Assembly (NCBI GenBank): GCA_030686115.1
Contig: CP131612.1
Location: 2,418,001-2,482,000 of the forward strand
Direction: 5' to 3'
Source of the DNA: Psychrobacter cibarius
GTDB taxonomy: Bacteria > Pseudomonadota > Gammaproteobacteria > Pseudomonadales > Moraxellaceae
Length of the DNA stretch: 64,000 nt
The translations under genes were made by a program, and so were the position numbers. The notes beneath the pieces are model-generated. The model was not told where the DNA came from, searched no databases, and worked only from the letters and a program-made list of their open reading frames with translations. Position 1 is the stretch's first letter, and each line of letters begins with the position of its first letter. This document shows positions 18,881 through 27,946 of the stretch, piece after piece.

Positions 18881-19950
18881 ATATTGTCCTGCCCATTGGT
18901 TAAGTCATTGGATAAAACGTCAGCTAACTCACCGATTTTCTGTAAGTCAAAAGCACCATGACTTTGGCGGATAAAAACGGGCAGATCCGCTGACAATCTT
19001 GCAAAATGGGCATGGCGACAAAATGGTGCCGCGCCCAATGCTTGCCCAACCATATCCATTACTTGGCGAGCGACTTTCTCAACTTGTGACCTTAACTGGC
19101 GTATGGCAAGTTCGTGGCTGAGCTGTGGCTGACTATCTATTAAATCAGCAACATAATAAAAATACTGCTGAGTGACTGCCAATGCCGTACTAATTTTACC
19201 CAAATACATGGCTTTATAATCGTTTGGTTTCTGCTGATAGGCACTGATTAAATAGTCTGCTAGATAAGACGTTGCTCCATACCAGCAAGCAGCAACCCCT
19301 GCCGCCCCATGCCAAAAACCCACCCGTTCTAGGTATTCATTGGCTCTCCCAACTTGAATGGCCGATACTTCATGGAACTGTAATGTCGCTGTATCAGTGG
19401 CCTGCATCCCTACCGCTTGCCACTCCTCGTTATCAATCTCAATACCAGATTGACTCATATCTACGACAAGCAAATGCGCTTGATCATTGGCATTACGATA
19501 CGTTATGAGTCCATGATCTACGATATTGGCTCCTGAACACCACGCTTTGGTACCACTAACTTTTCCTTGCTCATAACCTATAGGATTACCTTCTGCTGCC
19601 CAAACGGCCCACAACCCTTGATCCGCTTTATCATAGCCCACTTCATGTAAAATGCTTAGCGCATCCAAGTGCGACTCAAACCATTTTGCAATTGTTAGAT
19701 CAATCCCTGCTACATAAGCCAAAACTTGCCAACGGCTCAACGTACTTGAGACTTCACCATTTACAGGGCTAGCACCGCTTGCGGGATGCGGGATTTTATC
19801 GCTATAGGTAATTAAGGTTTTTAAAATATCATGACGTAAAGTATCAGTTAAGCTAGGCGTACTAACAGCTTGATTATCAGTCAGTAAAATATTTTCTATA
19901 CTGCCTTTCATCTCTGATAATAAAGGATTTTTTGTATCTAACGGTAGCAT
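18868..19950 (-). CDS. Acyl-CoA dehydrogenase-like flavoprotein
   Basis: The protein is 360 aa, a little short for an acyl-CoA dehydrogenase. Family features are the central beta-domain segment GTKAWCSGANIVDHGLI, the following TATLQFHEVSAIQV stretch, and the C-terminal helical part with QVEKVARQVMDMVGQALGAAPFCRHAHFARLSADLPVFIRQSHG. I cannot point with certainty to the usual catalytic Glu, so it could have a shifted role, for example oxidising a carrier-bound acyl group. It starts 19 bases after otsA with a good AGGA site and overlaps the PIG-L gene, so it links the trehalose genes to the glyco-modification genes. Confidence 0.8.
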   Translation of the reverse strand: MLPLDTKNPLLSEMKGSIENILLTDNQAVSTPSLTDTLRHDILKTLITYSDKIPHPASGASPVNGEVSSTLSRWQVLAYVAGIDLTIAKWFESHLDALSILHEVGYDKADQGLWAVWAAEGNPIGYEQGKVSGTKAWCSGANIVDHGLITYRNANDQAHLLVVDMSQSGIEIDNEEWQAVGMQATDTATLQFHEVSAIQVGRANEYLERVGFWHGAAGVAACWYGATSYLADYLISAYQQKPNDYKAMYLGKISTALAVTQQYFYYVADLIDSQPQLSHELAIRQLRSQVEKVARQVMDMVGQALGAAPFCRHAHFARLSADLPVFIRQSHGAFDLQKIGELADVLSNDLTNGQDNIWQL

Positions 19951-19969
19951 AAGGGTTTCCTAATTATTC

Positions 19970-21511
19970 TTATGAGCCAAACATTTGGACTGTATTAGGT
20001 TTCGAGATGTCTGTTTCTCGCCTTTTAACATCATACAGATCATCTAAAAAACTCTGCTGCCAAGCTTGTAAGTTATCTTGTTGTAGTCCTTGCAGTAAGG
20101 ATTGATAGCGCAACTGCCGCTCACCTAATGGCATTGTCAGAGCGACGCTTAAACCCTCGGTCATACTTTTTGGTTGATGCGGGTCGATAATGACTGCGGC
20201 TTGCATTTGCTCCGCTGCCCCAGCATAACGTGAGAGCAATAGCACGCCAGGATTGTCAGGATTTTGAGCCGCAATATATTCTTTGGCAACCAAGTTCATA
20301 CCATCTTTAAGCGAATTGACCCAGCCAATATCACTCTGCCAAAACATGGTCATTAGTGTCTCGTGACTTATTACGCTTTCGCAGTAGTTGATAGCTTGCC
20401 AAGAATATGCATTAGGCAAAAACTGCTGGTTAATATCATTAACAGCAGTTTTAACATCATTATAGAGTTGTTGATAAACATGCACATCTAAGCGACTAGG
20501 ACACGCGATTTGTAATAATTTCAGCTGATTCTGGTAGATCGGATTTTGCTGTAAAAAATCGTGGTATGCTGAAAAACGCTTTAACAACCCTTTTGAGTAA
20601 TCGATTCTGTCCACCGCAATAATTTTTTGGGCAGCAGATTTTATGGTCTTTTTATTCTGATTGGCTTTAGCATATTGCGAGGATAAATGGCTAATTTTCT
20701 GCTGTATTCTTGTCACATTTATGCCGATTGGATAGGCATCAATCCGCAAATAGTGAGGATTATTTAGACCTAAGTTAAGCATAACCTGCGTATTTTTTGA
20801 CTGAGTAGAGATGCTAAAACCTTGCGGGGCATGTAAGACATTTATTAGCGAATCTTTTAAATAATAATGGCATACAACAAAGCAGTTGGCTCTCCCTTGC
20901 TGAGTTTGTGTGCCAAGTACGTCATAATGAGCAAGATGCCTAATGAGCTCACCGCTTTTATCAAGTGATTGCCAGAAAGGCAATGAGACAAAGGGGATGT
21001 GGAAAAAAAAGCCGATACGATTACGAACTCCTAATTGCCTACAATGATACGCCACACTTAAAAAATGATAATCATGCACCCAAATCACATCATCAGGCTC
21101 AATAATCTTCTTTAATTGCTTAGCAAAGAGGTGGTTTACCGTTTGATAGCCTGCGTAATCCTCTGGCGATTGACTGATTAAATCAACTCGCTCGTGCAAT
21201 AGTGGCCACAGTACATTGTTGGCAAAGCCGCAGTAAAACTGCTGATACTGCTCAGTGGTAAGTGCAGTGGTCATATAAGTGATAGATGTATTGGCACACG
21301 GTGCGTCAGCGTCTGCTAAAGCAGTTTGTTTGATACTCCTAAATTCATTAGTATAATCATCATTATAGCGCTCGATAATTTCACCATTCCAGCCCATCCA
21401 AATGACTGATTTTCCATTTAATACGTCTTGCAGTGCTATTGCAAGTCCACCTGCCATTGGGTTGTTATCAGGCATTTTAACCCGATTAGACAAAACGATT
21501 AAGCGGCTCAT
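19970..21511 (-). CDS. otsA: Trehalose-6-phosphate synthase
   Basis: The protein is 513 aa, close to family length. OtsA joins UDP-glucose and glucose-6-phosphate to trehalose-6-phosphate in the cytoplasm. GT20 features are the N-terminal LSNRV and MAGGLAIALQDVL, VIWVHDYHFL at about 145, the VDRIDYSKGL nucleotide-binding loop, and the C-terminal SLKDGMNLVAKEYIAAQ motif with the donor-site acidic residues. The gene overlaps otsB by ATGA. Trehalose is a compatible solute, which fits a cold- or salt-exposed bacterium. Unusually, the operon continues into four genes not normally found with ots. Confidence 0.95.
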   Translation of the reverse strand: MSRLIVLSNRVKMPDNNPMAGGLAIALQDVLNGKSVIWMGWNGEIIERYNDDYTNEFRSIKQTALADADAPCANTSITYMTTALTTEQYQQFYCGFANNVLWPLLHERVDLISQSPEDYAGYQTVNHLFAKQLKKIIEPDDVIWVHDYHFLSVAYHCRQLGVRNRIGFFFHIPFVSLPFWQSLDKSGELIRHLAHYDVLGTQTQQGRANCFVVCHYYLKDSLINVLHAPQGFSISTQSKNTQVMLNLGLNNPHYLRIDAYPIGINVTRIQQKISHLSSQYAKANQNKKTIKSAAQKIIAVDRIDYSKGLLKRFSAYHDFLQQNPIYQNQLKLLQIACPSRLDVHVYQQLYNDVKTAVNDINQQFLPNAYSWQAINYCESVISHETLMTMFWQSDIGWVNSLKDGMNLVAKEYIAAQNPDNPGVLLLSRYAGAAEQMQAAVIIDPHQPKSMTEGLSVALTMPLGERQLRYQSLLQGLQQDNLQAWQQSFLDDLYDVKRRETDISKPNTVQMFGS

Positions 21512-22389
21512 ACCACGTGTCTCACTATTTTTTTTACTAACGCATTATGTTGTTGACAGAAGCTTAAAAAGCTATCTAGTAAAACAGTCACCTCATGAGT
21601 ATTACGAACGTAGTAATTGGCACTTGTAGGCTCACAACCGACCTTAATCCCCATCCCTTTTATTAACTGTGAGTCGTCTGCTAGCGATTTACTGTCACCT
21701 TGTACAGCCATAAATCCTGCCTCATCCGTAATATCATCACCAATAAAAATAGAACAAAGAGGCTTAGCGCTCTGTATTTTTTTTAATAAGGTCAGTATGG
21801 CTGTGCCTTTATTTACCCCTTTTGGTACCACTTCCCATACATATTTACCGGATTTTAATGTCCAGTTAGGATGGCTTTTTGATGTTTCTGTCATGATGGT
21901 ATAAGCCATATCGCCCAAATCAGGGGCTTGCCGGAAATGGAGGGCGACAGAATAGGGTTTATTTTCTACGATGAAGTCATCAAAGGGAATGCAAGATTGG
22001 ATAATAGCCTGCCTTATTGTCGCAAGCTCGATGGTATCAATAGATACGATATTTTCATCGTTACTAATACTGTCATCATCAAACGCTATTTCTAGTCCAT
22101 GCGTTGCTGCGATCGGTAATGTTAAAGGCGACAGCATTTGCCTTGCTTCGGCCAAACTGCGTCCTGTCACGGCAGCAATTTTTACACCATGGGTTTGTAT
22201 TTTTTGTAGAAGAGTTAAGGTTGACGCTGGGATAACGCTATCTTTAGGATTCAAAGTGAAATCAGCTAATGTGCCATCTATATCTAAAAACAAACAATAG
22301 CCTTGCTGATAGGATAAATAGTCAGCAAAGTTTTTTGGTGAAATATAGATAGGTTGCCTACTTATATTAGGGCTTCTTCCTGAAGTCAC
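21508..22389 (-). CDS. otsB: Trehalose-6-phosphate phosphatase
   Basis: The protein is 293 aa, first gene of the six-gene operon. OtsB removes phosphate from trehalose-6-phosphate. HAD-family motifs are CLFLDIDGTLADFT (catalytic Asp pair), the AAVTGRSLAEAR Ser/Thr region and FIGDDITDEAGF (metal-binding acidic pair). The start is a GTG at 22389 with AAGGA about six bases upstream. Upstream, 22390-22611 holds no gene; it should contain the operon promoter, which I could not place with confidence. Confidence 0.93.
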   Translation of the reverse strand: MTSGRSPNISRQPIYISPKNFADYLSYQQGYCLFLDIDGTLADFTLNPKDSVIPASTLTLLQKIQTHGVKIAAVTGRSLAEARQMLSPLTLPIAATHGLEIAFDDDSISNDENIVSIDTIELATIRQAIIQSCIPFDDFIVENKPYSVALHFRQAPDLGDMAYTIMTETSKSHPNWTLKSGKYVWEVVPKGVNKGTAILTLLKKIQSAKPLCSIFIGDDITDEAGFMAVQGDSKSLADDSQLIKGMGIKVGCEPTSANYYVRNTHEVTVLLDSFLSFCQQHNALVKKIVRHVV

Positions 22390-22611
22390 GTTTCTTCCTT
22401 GTTATTAAGAGACCATCTTTCGCTATCATTCCACCTACATTCGAAATAATTTGTCTGTTAAAAACAGTGGCATTTTTAATATGGATATATAGGAAGACGA
22501 ATACTAAGCAATTGAATTTAATAAGAAGTGTGCCATAACCCAAGTAAAAATCTAGTGACTAGATTGTGCTGTTTAACGTGAGTTCTGTAACTCCTTAAAA
22601 AGGGTTACCAC

Positions 22612-22927
22612 TTATAAAAGACCGCTATACATGGTATGTGTTTCAATGGTGTTTAGCTTTTCACGTAGCGCATTCATTTGTAATACGCAGTTCTGGTAAT
22701 ACTCTTCTTTGTCCTTCTCTTTTTCCTCTAAGCTTTTTTGATAAGTAAAATCATCCAATAGCGTTAAACAGCTCGTAATTAACTTAAGATCATTTAATGA
22801 TAGGTCTTAATACTTACTCAAATCATGTGGCTTGATTTTTGAACATAGCTTAAACCTCTAAAATATTTCCATATGTCATTTATAGGATACTCAGAACCGT
22901 CCACTTGAACAAGACAACCATAACTCT
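22612..22927 (-). pseudogene. Decayed gene relic with coding-like reading frames
   Basis: On - just after the YheT-like gene, two adjoining frames look coding. The first (from 22927) gives ELESYGCLVQVDGSEYP and continues to SYVQKSSHMI before TGA. The second, after a TAA at 22807-22809, gives DLSLNDLKLITSCLTLLDDF then a charged helix ending THTMYSGLL at 22612. The short piece between (DLSKY) would join them with one frame change and removal of the stop. No start codon is seen. I infer a gene that lost its 5' end and gained a frameshift and a nonsense change. Family not recognised. Confidence 0.5.
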
Positions 22928-24034
22928 CTAATTCTTTTTATGGGCTTTTTCTTGGCTAAGTAAAAATTTGGACATTAAGCGCGTCGCCCAAGAAGTTGTT
23001 TTAAACATTCCCTCATAAAACCCACAATGACTGCCTTTTTTCGTAGTCACTACAATAATATTTGGTATTTTCTCAATAGTTTTTTTGTAAGGTTCCAAGT
23101 TTTTAATATGACAAACAGGATCATCTTCTGCATTTAAAATCATTAAAGGGACTTTAATATTTTCAAACGTATAAATTGGATTAGATGCTTTAGTATAACT
23201 TTCATAGTCAGAAAACCCAGCCAGTTTAAAATATATTTTTTCAAATTCGGCTAAAGTTTTGGCATACAAAATTTCCTCCCATTGCGGTATTTGTTGCCAT
23301 ATTTCTTGATGGGGCAAAATAAATTTCCGAATGAGTTTTTTAGTCATAATTTTACTATAAATAGGATGAACATGCTTAAATCCTATTTCAGTGTTATAGC
23401 CTGGACAGAGTGCAAAAGCAGCTTTAATAGGTGTCTTTTCTGCTTCTTCTCCTAAATACCGTATTAATAGTCCAGTTCCAGCAGAAGAACCTACTGCATA
23501 TAAATCAGAATTTGGAAATTTTTCCTGAATATAAATAATCTGTTCTTTAAGGTCTTGAGGTGAGCCAAAAAGATTAATTTTAGGAACCGTCAAAGGTAGG
23601 CAATCATGTCCACGACGCACACACAAAGCCACACGCCATCCTGTATAAGTATTCAAATCACGAACTATTTCTCGCATTGAATCAAATGTGCCAGTAATCG
23701 TATGTAAAAGAACTATGGTTGGTGTATCTTCAGGCAGATCCAATCCAAACCAAGCGACCGCTGTAATACCCCCATCCGTCATAGTTAATTGCTCAATAGA
23801 ATCATATTTTAAATTAATAAGATTCTTTTTGATAACATCAAAAAACATAAGATGTATATGATGATTGCGGAGCCAAGGAGTTGGATTATATTGCTGTTGT
23901 AATTGCTCTAGAGTTGTAACAGTATCATTAAACAACCCATCTTTTTTATAGTAAAGCGTCGGTAACTCAGGTTCTAATTTGAAAACTAACTTTAAATTAG
24001 ATATATATTTCATCATATGAAATATGTCTTTCAT
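22928..24034 (-). CDS. YheT-like alpha/beta hydrolase
   Basis: The protein is 368 aa from the ATG at 24034, set by GGAGA; an upstream in-frame ATG at 24079 would add 15 residues without such a site. The fold is alpha/beta hydrolase: oxyanion region IVLLHTITGT at about 118, nucleophile elbow VGSSAGTG (Ser in GSSAG) at about 185, acidic residue in ILNAEDDPVC at about 303 and catalytic His in KGSHCGFYEG at about 338. The layout resembles the YheT/ABHD1-3 group of carboxylesterases, whose substrates are poorly known. No signal peptide is obvious. It is a single-gene unit; its base composition is more AT-rich than that of the ots operon. Confidence 0.85.
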   Translation of the reverse strand: MKDIFHMMKYISNLKLVFKLEPELPTLYYKKDGLFNDTVTTLEQLQQQYNPTPWLRNHHIHLMFFDVIKKNLINLKYDSIEQLTMTDGGITAVAWFGLDLPEDTPTIVLLHTITGTFDSMREIVRDLNTYTGWRVALCVRRGHDCLPLTVPKINLFGSPQDLKEQIIYIQEKFPNSDLYAVGSSAGTGLLIRYLGEEAEKTPIKAAFALCPGYNTEIGFKHVHPIYSKIMTKKLIRKFILPHQEIWQQIPQWEEILYAKTLAEFEKIYFKLAGFSDYESYTKASNPIYTFENIKVPLMILNAEDDPVCHIKNLEPYKKTIEKIPNIIVVTTKKGSHCGFYEGMFKTTSWATRLMSKFLLSQEKAHKKN

Positions 24035-24249
24035 TTTTTGTCTCCAGACATTTTGATCTATGCCAACATACTGACACATTAGGAATTCATCAGATTAAGG
24101 GCTGAATAGCCATCGTTTTTGTAGATTCTGTAGTGAGAATAAACGGCTAATTAATATGATCACTTTTGTGGGAATCAATAGGGATTAGAGGACTGTTGGC
24201 ATACCTATCAAGTTATGGTCAATCCTAAATAAAAGAAGTAAAAATATTA

Positions 24250-24356
24250 TAACGTGCTGCTGGAACAAATTTTTCTTGCTTGCTGTGCTTCCGCAGACAG
24301 AGGCTACAAAAAATTCATACCAGCATCACTGTATTCTTTTAAAGTGGATCGACTAT
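24250..24356. repeat. Possible dispersed intergenic repeat
   Basis: In the gene-free stretch 24080-24741, the segment from GTGCTGCTGGAAC to GTGGATCGACTATAG resembles, from memory, an extragenic repeat seen in Psychrobacter genomes. The end GACTATAG also echoes the termini of the MITE near 41810. Within this window I find no second full copy, so this is weakly supported. The rest of the gap holds only the terminator at 24646. Confidence 0.3.
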
Positions 24357-24645
24357 AGTTTTAAAATTAATATCGATAGCAAAGAATTATTTAATACTAG
24401 AGTAAACCAAATATTAATTTAAACTATAACTTACTAAGTGGCACACTCCCCGATACTATGGCGTCCAAAATATCAATAACATCTCCATATGCCATGGATT
24501 TATTTTAATCTAATGATCCGAAAAGCCCCTACATGCTATTATTTTTATAGCGTAGAAGGCTGAGGTATGAAATTCACTTTTCTCAGGTGATGTCGTTAAT
24601 ATTGGGGGTTGATCAATAGGCATTCAATAATATAAAGACTACTGC

Positions 24646-24672
24646 GATAAAACCGCTATTAGCGGTTTTATC
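24646..24672. terminator. Bidirectional terminator, perfect 13-bp palindrome
   Basis: GATAAAACCGCTA and its exact reverse complement flank a single T. The stem ends in TTTT on both strands. It lies about 70 bases after the cytochrome b561 gene on - and probably ends the DoxX-to-cytochrome operon. Confidence 0.75.
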
Positions 24673-24741
24673 TATTTTCTTATAGGATAGCTTTCAATGA
24701 AAGTAATAAGGCATCTGTATCCAATATTACAAAATGCATTA

Positions 24742-25263
24742 TTATAACATCCGTGTCAGAGTATCATCTCTATGATAAAAGTGATGAACTAAAGCCATAG
24801 CAGTGTGCCCAATGATTAAAGCGGCTAATAACCAAGCCAGTGGTGAATGCAATTCGCCAAGGGTAGCCGCCCAAGCAACCTCTTTACCTTTGGCAACTAG
24901 CTCAACGCCAAAGGCAGTGATGCCATACCCTCCTCCCAGCATAACCATAATTCCCGTCAGCGGCATTAGTAGCATACAGACGTAAAGAAGGCGATGGCCT
25001 GCAGTAACTAGCTTGATAGTGGCTGGATCTTGCGTAGGACGCTGATGGCGCTGCGTCGCTACCCATAGCAGTCTTATGATTATTAATACTAGCAATAGTA
25101 TGCCGATAGAAACATGCCAAGGCACTAAGGTCTGTCCGACCCAATGCTCGCCATCGCTGATACGATCAGCAAACTTAAGCAGTTGCCATGTAATTAATAG
25201 TGCCATACTCCAGTGCAAAAATTTGCTAACGCGCCCATAGCGTTTTTTTGAATCGGTATTCAT
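24742..25263 (-). CDS. Cytochrome b561 family protein
   Basis: The protein is 173 aa with four membrane helices and the family start YGRVSKFLHWSMALLITWQLL. Conserved His residues that bind two b hemes are visible: HW in the first helix, WHVSIG in the second, AGHRLLY in the third and HSPLAW/GHTAMALVHHF in the fourth. Such proteins move electrons between a membrane quinone and a periplasmic acceptor. It is the last gene of an operon with a quinone- or aromatic-linked theme (DoxX, ring-cleaving dioxygenase, SDR, DUF2218), so an electron outlet for that system is likely. Good ribosome site AAGGA. Confidence 0.9.
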   Translation of the reverse strand: MNTDSKKRYGRVSKFLHWSMALLITWQLLKFADRISDGEHWVGQTLVPWHVSIGILLLVLIIIRLLWVATQRHQRPTQDPATIKLVTAGHRLLYVCMLLMPLTGIMVMLGGGYGITAFGVELVAKGKEVAWAATLGELHSPLAWLLAALIIGHTAMALVHHFYHRDDTLTRML

Positions 25264-25295
25264 GTTTTTTCCTTTTTACTACCTGTATTAACAAC

Positions 25296-25568
25296 TCATG
25301 TCCATTCGATGATAAGCGTCTCTTTTCCTGCCATACGTAGTAGATGATCGCTTACTACTTCCTGTAGTTTTGACATCTGCTCCGTCTCACTTTTGAGGGT
25401 CACTGTGAGTACATCAGTACAATGCATCTGGCAAATTCCCATAGGTAGCTCAATAACGCCTTGATCTGAGCTAAGAGTCACTGGTAGTTTATGTGCCCAG
25501 TGTTTGCACAGTCGATTCATTATTCGTGCCGGATCTTGTGTTTGTATGGTTGCGCTTGAGGTCAGCAT
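25296..25568 (-). CDS. DUF2218 family protein
   Basis: The protein is 90 aa. The family pattern is seen in IMNRLCKHWAHKLPVTLSSDQG at the N terminus and DHLLRMAGKETLIIEW at the C terminus. DUF2218 proteins have no settled function; they are often near siderophore or redox genes. The gene has GGAG nine bases before its ATG and sits between the SDR and cytochrome genes on the same strand with small gaps, so it belongs to the operon. A conserved HWxHKxP segment could bind a metal or ligand, but that is speculation. Confidence 0.8.
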   Translation of the reverse strand: MLTSSATIQTQDPARIMNRLCKHWAHKLPVTLSSDQGVIELPMGICQMHCTDVLTVTLKSETEQMSKLQEVVSDHLLRMAGKETLIIEWT

Positions 25569-25617
25569 GGTTAATTACTCCTAATATTAATGATAGAAAC
25601 GTGCTGCCTAAACTAGG

Positions 25618-26424
25618 TTAAGCAATACTCTCGACGATACCACCTTCTACACGCAGTGCTGAACCCGTCGTTGCGCTCGCTTGCGTTGAGGCAATGTAAA
25701 CGCTCATATGAGCGATTTCCTCAGGGGTCGCAAAACGCTTGATTAGGGTTGAGGGACGATTTTCATCTAAGAATATGCCTTCCATTTCTACCGCTGTGAC
25801 GCCGCGCTCTTCCGCCAGTCCTTGCATCATGGCTTTTGCACCCTCAGTACGAGTCGGTCCTGGCAAAATACTGTTTACTGTGACACCGCTACCCGCGAGC
25901 ACTTTGGCAAGTCCGCGTGATACGCCTTGAACAGCGGCTTTAGTGACACCGTAATGCACCATTTCAGCAGGGATATTCAGTGCTGATTCACTAGAGATAA
26001 ACTGAATTCGACCCCAGCCTTTTTCTTTCATAGCTTTGGCGTAATGTCGTGACAAGCGAACCCCACTCATCACATTCGTTTGGAACATCTCCTCCCAAGC
26101 ATTATCATCAATATCGAAAAAAGGAGTGGCGCCATAAATACCGAGATTGTTCACTAAAATATCCACTTCTGGCAATGTGTTGATAATCGTTTGACAGCCA
26201 TCAGCCGTACCCGCATCAGCAACAATTCCCTTTATGTTATTGGTATCATTGACACCGTCAGATTGTTGAATCTGTTCGATTGCCTCATCAATGCCCGCTT
26301 GATTGCGGCCAACGATAGTGACTTGTGCGCCAGCTTTGGCAAGACCTGTTGCAATAGCAAGCCCAATACCAGCGGTTGAGCCCGTGACGAATGCTGTTTT
26401 TCCATTAAGGTCGATTTTCATCAT
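25618..26424 (-). CDS. Short-chain dehydrogenase/reductase
   Basis: The protein is 268 aa, the standard SDR length. The NAD(P)-binding motif is TGSTAGIGLAIA at about residue 15, NNLGIYG marks the structural NAG-like motif, and the catalytic set is a Ser in FISSES plus Tyr and Lys in YGVTKAA. The Arg after the glycine motif (VGRNQAG) hints at NADP preference. The substrate is unknown; neighbours suggest an aromatic or quinone-derived carbonyl. The start may be either of two adjacent ATGs; AGGA fits both. Confidence 0.9.
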   Translation of the reverse strand: MMKIDLNGKTAFVTGSTAGIGLAIATGLAKAGAQVTIVGRNQAGIDEAIEQIQQSDGVNDTNNIKGIVADAGTADGCQTIINTLPEVDILVNNLGIYGATPFFDIDDNAWEEMFQTNVMSGVRLSRHYAKAMKEKGWGRIQFISSESALNIPAEMVHYGVTKAAVQGVSRGLAKVLAGSGVTVNSILPGPTRTEGAKAMMQGLAEERGVTAVEMEGIFLDENRPSTLIKRFATPEEIAHMSVYIASTQASATTGSALRVEGGIVESIA

Positions 26425-26487
26425 ATTTTCCTGTTTATAAATGCGAGTTAGTTTATAAATAACTAGGTTGGTATCTGCTCATTAAAC

Positions 26488-27306
26488 TTAGCCAAACTGA
26501 AAGGCTGATAACTGGGTCTTAAGCACTTGCTGGGAGTAAACCTTATAACCTTTATCTCCCTCTGCTGCGCCTACTGCAACCATAAGCGGCAACAAATGCT
26601 CCTCTGCACCTAACAAATGAGCATCCAAGGCATGGGGCGCTTGCGTCCAACCACAAAGAGCAGCATCGCGCTCCTCTTGATCAGCGGCAACCGTTGTCGT
26701 TAACCACTCATCAAAACGCTCTGATGGCGCGGTAAAAGTGGCATCGTTGTAGCCCGCCATATTATGAAAGCTCATGCCACTACCGACGATCAATACACCT
26801 TCATCTCGTAATTCTGCGATTGCCTTGCCTGCCAGTATATGTGCTTCAGGGTCTAAATCATTGCGTAGTGATAATTGTACTACTGGAATATCGGCGTCAG
26901 GGAACATCAGTTTTAAAGGTATAAACATGCCATGATCAAAACCTCTGGAGCTGTCCTGCTTATTGTTTATACCTGCATCGGTGAGTAACTTACCTATACG
27001 TTCAGCCAACTCTGGCGCACCCGCTGCAGGATAAATCAGCTGATAAGTATGCTCAGGAAAGTTATAATAATCGTAAATAAGCTCAGGTTGCATGCCAGCG
27101 GTAATACTGAACTCTGACGTCTGCCAATGAGCGCTAATTATCAAAATAGCTTTGGGACGCTGTGGTAGACGATTAGGAATACCCGTTAAAAACTCAGCCA
27201 TCTTGCTCCAAGTATCGGCAGGCTGCCAGTCCATAAAGAAGCAAGGCCCAGCACCATGAGGTATAAACAATACGGGCTGCTTAACTGAAGTTACTTGACT
27301 GTTCAT
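26488..27306 (-). CDS. DODA-type (class III) extradiol dioxygenase
   Basis: The protein is 272 aa from the ATG at 27306 (GGAG eight bases upstream); a GTG two codons earlier is too close to that site. It resembles YgiD and plant DODA enzymes that open catechol-type rings with a metal. Candidate metal ligands are His in FIPHGAGP at about 20, His in IISAHWQTS at about 60 and His in GFDHGMFIPL at about 125, followed by GSGMSFHNM. Bacterial members act on catechols such as DOPA. The operon context (DoxX before it, SDR after it) suggests quinone or catechol detoxification. Confidence 0.9.
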   Translation of the reverse strand: MNSQVTSVKQPVLFIPHGAGPCFFMDWQPADTWSKMAEFLTGIPNRLPQRPKAILIISAHWQTSEFSITAGMQPELIYDYYNFPEHTYQLIYPAAGAPELAERIGKLLTDAGINNKQDSSRGFDHGMFIPLKLMFPDADIPVVQLSLRNDLDPEAHILAGKAIAELRDEGVLIVGSGMSFHNMAGYNDATFTAPSERFDEWLTTTVAADQEERDAALCGWTQAPHALDAHLLGAEEHLLPLMVAVGAAEGDKGYKVYSQQVLKTQLSAFQFG

Positions 27307-27332
27307 GTGCACGACTCCTTTATTTATAATCG

Positions 27333-27785
27333 TTAAACCGATCCTATTTTCTCTGATAATGCTTTATCCATACTGAGATAACCACCGCCTTGTATAGCTA
27401 AAGCAATCAGCGCCACCATTAATACTAGTGCATACTCGTAGCCACCATCAGCGGCAAATAAGCCATTACCGATATGCACAGAAAAAATAGCAACCAGCAT
27501 AGTAAAGGCTGCAACTACGGCAGCAGGTCGCGTGAGTACTCCTAATACTAAGGCAAGACCACCGAAGAATTCAGCGCTTCCTGCTAGTATTGCCATAAGT
27601 AAACCTGGTTCCATACCCATACTGCTTAACCACCCAGCCGTTCCTGCCAGCCCGTTACCACCGAACCAGCCAAATAGCTTTTGGGCCCCATGAGCCATCA
27701 AAATCAGGCCTACAGGTACACGAAGAATTAAAGCTGCCGATCCAGCGTTCGTTGCAAAAGCTTTATTCAGTAATGAGATTTTCAT
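27333..27785 (-). CDS. DoxX family membrane protein
   Basis: The protein is 150 aa with four predicted membrane helices, carrying the family segments RVPVGLILMAHGAQKLFGWFGG and MAILAGSAEFFGGLALVLGVLTRPAA. DoxX proteins are small quinone-associated membrane proteins, often part of redox-stress systems. It is the first gene of a five-gene - operon and is divergent from a LysR gene at 27947; the 160-base space between them should hold both promoters and the LysR binding site. A second DoxX gene lies at 62787 in a similar LysR-divergent setting. Confidence 0.9.
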   Translation of the reverse strand: MKISLLNKAFATNAGSAALILRVPVGLILMAHGAQKLFGWFGGNGLAGTAGWLSSMGMEPGLLMAILAGSAEFFGGLALVLGVLTRPAAVVAAFTMLVAIFSVHIGNGLFAADGGYEYALVLMVALIALAIQGGGYLSMDKALSEKIGSV

Positions 27786-27946
27786 CGAGGACTACTCCGT
27801 AGCATTTTAATAAATAGGCAGTTAAGCCATTAGGTATAGACATACTTTACTATCAACGCTATTAAATAGTAAGATAGGATATATTGAATGATAATCAACA
27901 CAGTGTTTATAATAGATTCATTACTACGCTAAATAAAGGACGAGAC

